Assembly (NCBI GenBank): GCA_965242605.1
Contig: CBDESS010000002.1
Coordinates: forward strand, 62,001-126,000
Length of the DNA: 64,000 bases
Reading direction: 5' to 3'
Origin: JAAXHF01 sp965242605
GTDB lineage: Bacteria; Desulfobacterota; Binatia; Bin18
The position numbers and the translations under genes are program-made. The notes beneath the pieces were generated by a model. The model was not told where the DNA came from and searched no databases. It saw only the letters and a list, made by a program, of their open reading frames with translations. Shown here piece after piece: positions 62,399-64,000 of the stretch; the first letter of the stretch is position 1; the number at the start of each line of letters is the position of its first letter.

Positions 62399-63333
62399 AC
62401 GAGCAGCCTTTGTACCGTCTGGAGATGGTGTGGCTCACCAAAAGAGACGCACGGGATGCCGGGGTCGATCCGTTTGAGTAAGCCGCTCAGCACGCGCCCC
62501 GGTCCGATTTCGACCGCGGCTCGGCAGCCCAGAGAGCCGAGTTGTTGCATGCTTTCCTCCCAGCGGACCGGAGCCGTGACCTGCTGGAAGAGGAGGGGTT
62601 TGACCCGGCCAGGGTCTCGGTGTGGCTGGGCGGTGACATTCGGAATCAGGTCAACCGACAGGAGTTCAACGACAAGCGTCTCTAAGACCTGGCGTAGCCC
62701 GTCAGCCGCCGGAGCCATCAACCCGCAGTGGAAGGGGGCGCTGACCGCCAGTTCAACGGCCCGCTTTGCGCCCCGTGCCTTGGCGACCTCAATCGCCCGC
62801 CGGACAGCCTCGGTATGGCCGGCCACCACCACTTGGGCTCCGCCGTTGATATTGGCCGGGGAAACGAGCTGGCCTTGGGCGGCCTCTTGACAGACTCCAA
62901 CGACAGCCTGCGGCGAAAGTCCCATCAGGGCGGCCATAATTCCAACTCCGGCCGGTACGGCTTCTTGCATCAGCCGGCCACGTTCGCGGACGGTTCGCAG
63001 GGCATCGGCAAAAGACAGCGCCCCGGCCGCGACGAGCGCGGTGTACTCCCCCAAACTATGGCCGGCTGCGCAGACCGGCCGAAGCTCCGTCTCGTGCTCA
63101 AGAACCCGTAAGGCGGCAACGCTGGTCGCCAGTATGGCCGGCTGGGCGTTGGCGGTCAGCCGTAGGGCGTCTTCCGGACCTGCAAAGCACAGGGCCGACA
63201 ATTTGAAATGCAGGGCTTCGTCTGCCTCGCTGAAGACCTCAGCGGCAACCGCAAACTGCTGTGTCAGCGCTTCTCCCATCCCGACCGTTTGTGAGCCTTG
63301 GCCAGGGAAGAGCAGCGCCAGCGTCTGGCTCAT
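62395..63333 (-). CDS. fabD: Malonyl CoA-acyl carrier protein transacylase
   Basis: 312 residues from the ATG at 63333 (AGAGGAAC upstream). LALLFPGQGSQTVGMG, AGHSLGEYTALVAAGAL with the catalytic Ser, VSAPFHCGLM with the catalytic His and NINGGAQVVVAG are all present. It loads malonyl groups on ACP. No fabH lies between it and plsX. Confidence 0.97.
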   Translation of the reverse strand: MSQTLALLFPGQGSQTVGMGEALTQQFAVAAEVFSEADEALHFKLSALCFAGPEDALRLTANAQPAILATSVAALRVLEHETELRPVCAAGHSLGEYTALVAAGALSFADALRTVRERGRLMQEAVPAGVGIMAALMGLSPQAVVGVCQEAAQGQLVSPANINGGAQVVVAGHTEAVRRAIEVAKARGAKRAVELAVSAPFHCGLMAPAADGLRQVLETLVVELLSVDLIPNVTAQPHRDPGRVKPLLFQQVTAPVRWEESMQQLGSLGCRAAVEIGPGRVLSGLLKRIDPGIPCVSFGEPHHLQTVQRLLV

Positions 63334-64000
63334 CCGTGGTGTTCCTCTTCTTTCTGGCTTGGCGTGTGGACTGAGTTGTGCTGATCCAGGCCGTCGGGCT
63401 GGCCGGCCCGCACGTTGGACGGCTGACGATCGGCGACAAAATCCAGTTCGGGGGATCGGGGGGCGTCTGACTCCGGTTTGTCTGTCTGAGCCGACGGGTC
63501 GCCCTCTGAGCCTGCCTCGGCTGCCTGGCTGTCGCGGGAGCGGAAGCGCTCCCGAATGTGGGTCCACAGATTGCGTCCGCCACGTTTGATCTCTGCGGTC
63601 AAAAATGCGTTTTCCGGCAGGGCGTGCAGGTTTTCAATAATCTGATCATTCACTCCCCGACGGACCGACTCGTCGGCCAGACGGATCGCGTTTTTGATCG
63701 CTTTCGGGGTGGATGCACCGTGGGCGATAATAGGCAGCCCTTTTGTCCCCAGCAGCGGTGCCCCGCCAATCTCATCCGCATCCAAACTGGCCCGCAGGGC
63801 GGCAAAAGAATGGCGCAGCAAGAGGTAGGCGAGCTTACCCTGCCAGTTGGCGGTGAATAGGGAGCGGAGTTGGGTTTGCAGAAAACCGTAGAAGCCCTCC
63901 ATGGTCTTGAGGGCCACATTACCGGTAAAGCCGTCGGTGACAATGACGTCAACATCGCCGCTGTTCAGGTCGCGGCCTTCGATATAGCCAAGGTAATTGA
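63330..64000 (-). CDS. plsX: Phosphate acyltransferase PlsX (5' end outside window)
   Basis: The right edge cuts the gene; about 222 C-terminal residues remain. YLGYIEGRDLNSGDVDVIVTDGFTGNVALKTMEG and EIGGAPLLGTKGLPIIAHGAS are PlsX signatures. It forms acyl-phosphate from acyl-ACP for phospholipid synthesis. After the normal end there is a disordered, acidic tail of about 80 residues (RDSQAAEAGSEGDPSAQTDK). It overlaps fabD by 4 bp. Confidence 0.94.
   Translation of the reverse strand, partial: NYLGYIEGRDLNSGDVDVIVTDGFTGNVALKTMEGFYGFLQTQLRSLFTANWQGKLAYLLLRHSFAALRASLDADEIGGAPLLGTKGLPIIAHGASTPKAIKNAIRLADESVRRGVNDQIIENLHALPENAFLTAEIKRGGRNLWTHIRERFRSRDSQAAEAGSEGDPSAQTDKPESDAPRSPELDFVADRQPSNVRAGQPDGLDQHNSVHTPSQKEEEHHG

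Overview
The window looks like a chromosome segment of a GC-rich, diderm (outer-membrane) bacterium. LptE, the MurJ flippase and FabD/FabG/AcpP support a Gram-negative envelope. Two gene orders (pheA-hisC-tyrA-aroA-cmk-rpsA-IHF and plsX-fabD-fabG-acpP-glyA-nrdR-ribD-ribBA-ribH-nusB) are typical of deltaproteobacterial-type lineages. CofC implies coenzyme F420 synthesis. Together with the Rieske, CaiB, amidohydrolase and molybdopterin genes this suggests an environmental lineage near Desulfobacterota, Binatota or Tectomicrobia; the exact phylum is inference.

Layout. 1-16 kb is accessory and catabolic: an EndoQ-like PHP nuclease fused to a UvrD helicase (cut by the window edge), an alpha/beta hydrolase, a molybdopterin oxidoreductase, a CoA-transferase, a scramblase-like protein, an amidohydrolase, a DUF1330 protein, a two-subunit Rieske dioxygenase, an NSS transporter with a 42-residue partner, and a CobW GTPase. 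Gene debris lies between them: a broken Uma2, an MFS tail, a DNA methyltransferase-HNH tail and a NIPSNAP stub. 16-19.4 kb holds aspC-coaD-rsmD and the divergent cofC. 19.4-28.8 kb is a forward run: miaA, accA, pheA, hisC, tyrA, aroA, cmk, rpsA, IHF. 28.8-31.9 kb has an AAA+ ATPase/VWA pair. 31.9-34.6 kb has a ferritin-like gene, an SDR-HAD fused frame and dut. 34.6-45.7 kb is the reverse translation/RNA cluster greA-rimP-nusA-ylxR-infB-ylxP-rbfA-truB-rpsO-pnp-M16 peptidase. 45.8-52.6 kb has thiolase/DUF35, comF, purN, an RNase HIII, mazG, murJ and rpsT. 52.6-64 kb, reverse strand, is the lipid/riboflavin cluster from plsX (cut by the right edge) to leuS and lptE.

The most unusual observations are: (1) the EndoQ-like/UvrD fusion; (2) two copies, inverted to each other, of a 46-bp palindromic element sitting in frame inside two protein-coding frames about 400 bp apart, like the Rickettsia palindromic elements; (3) a RibBA whose DHBP-synthase half has lost several signature residues while its GTP cyclohydrolase II half is intact, in a cluster that also lacks ribE; (4) partial tandem duplications with the same architecture at the acpP tail and in murJ.

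Six single-base frame changes in murJ, rnhC, M16, Uma2 and the methyltransferase tail lie in short base runs (mostly of two to four identical bases); a seventh, at the second M16 site, is not clearly in a run. These may be assembly errors rather than biology. No tRNA, rRNA, CRISPR array or complete insertion sequence was seen.
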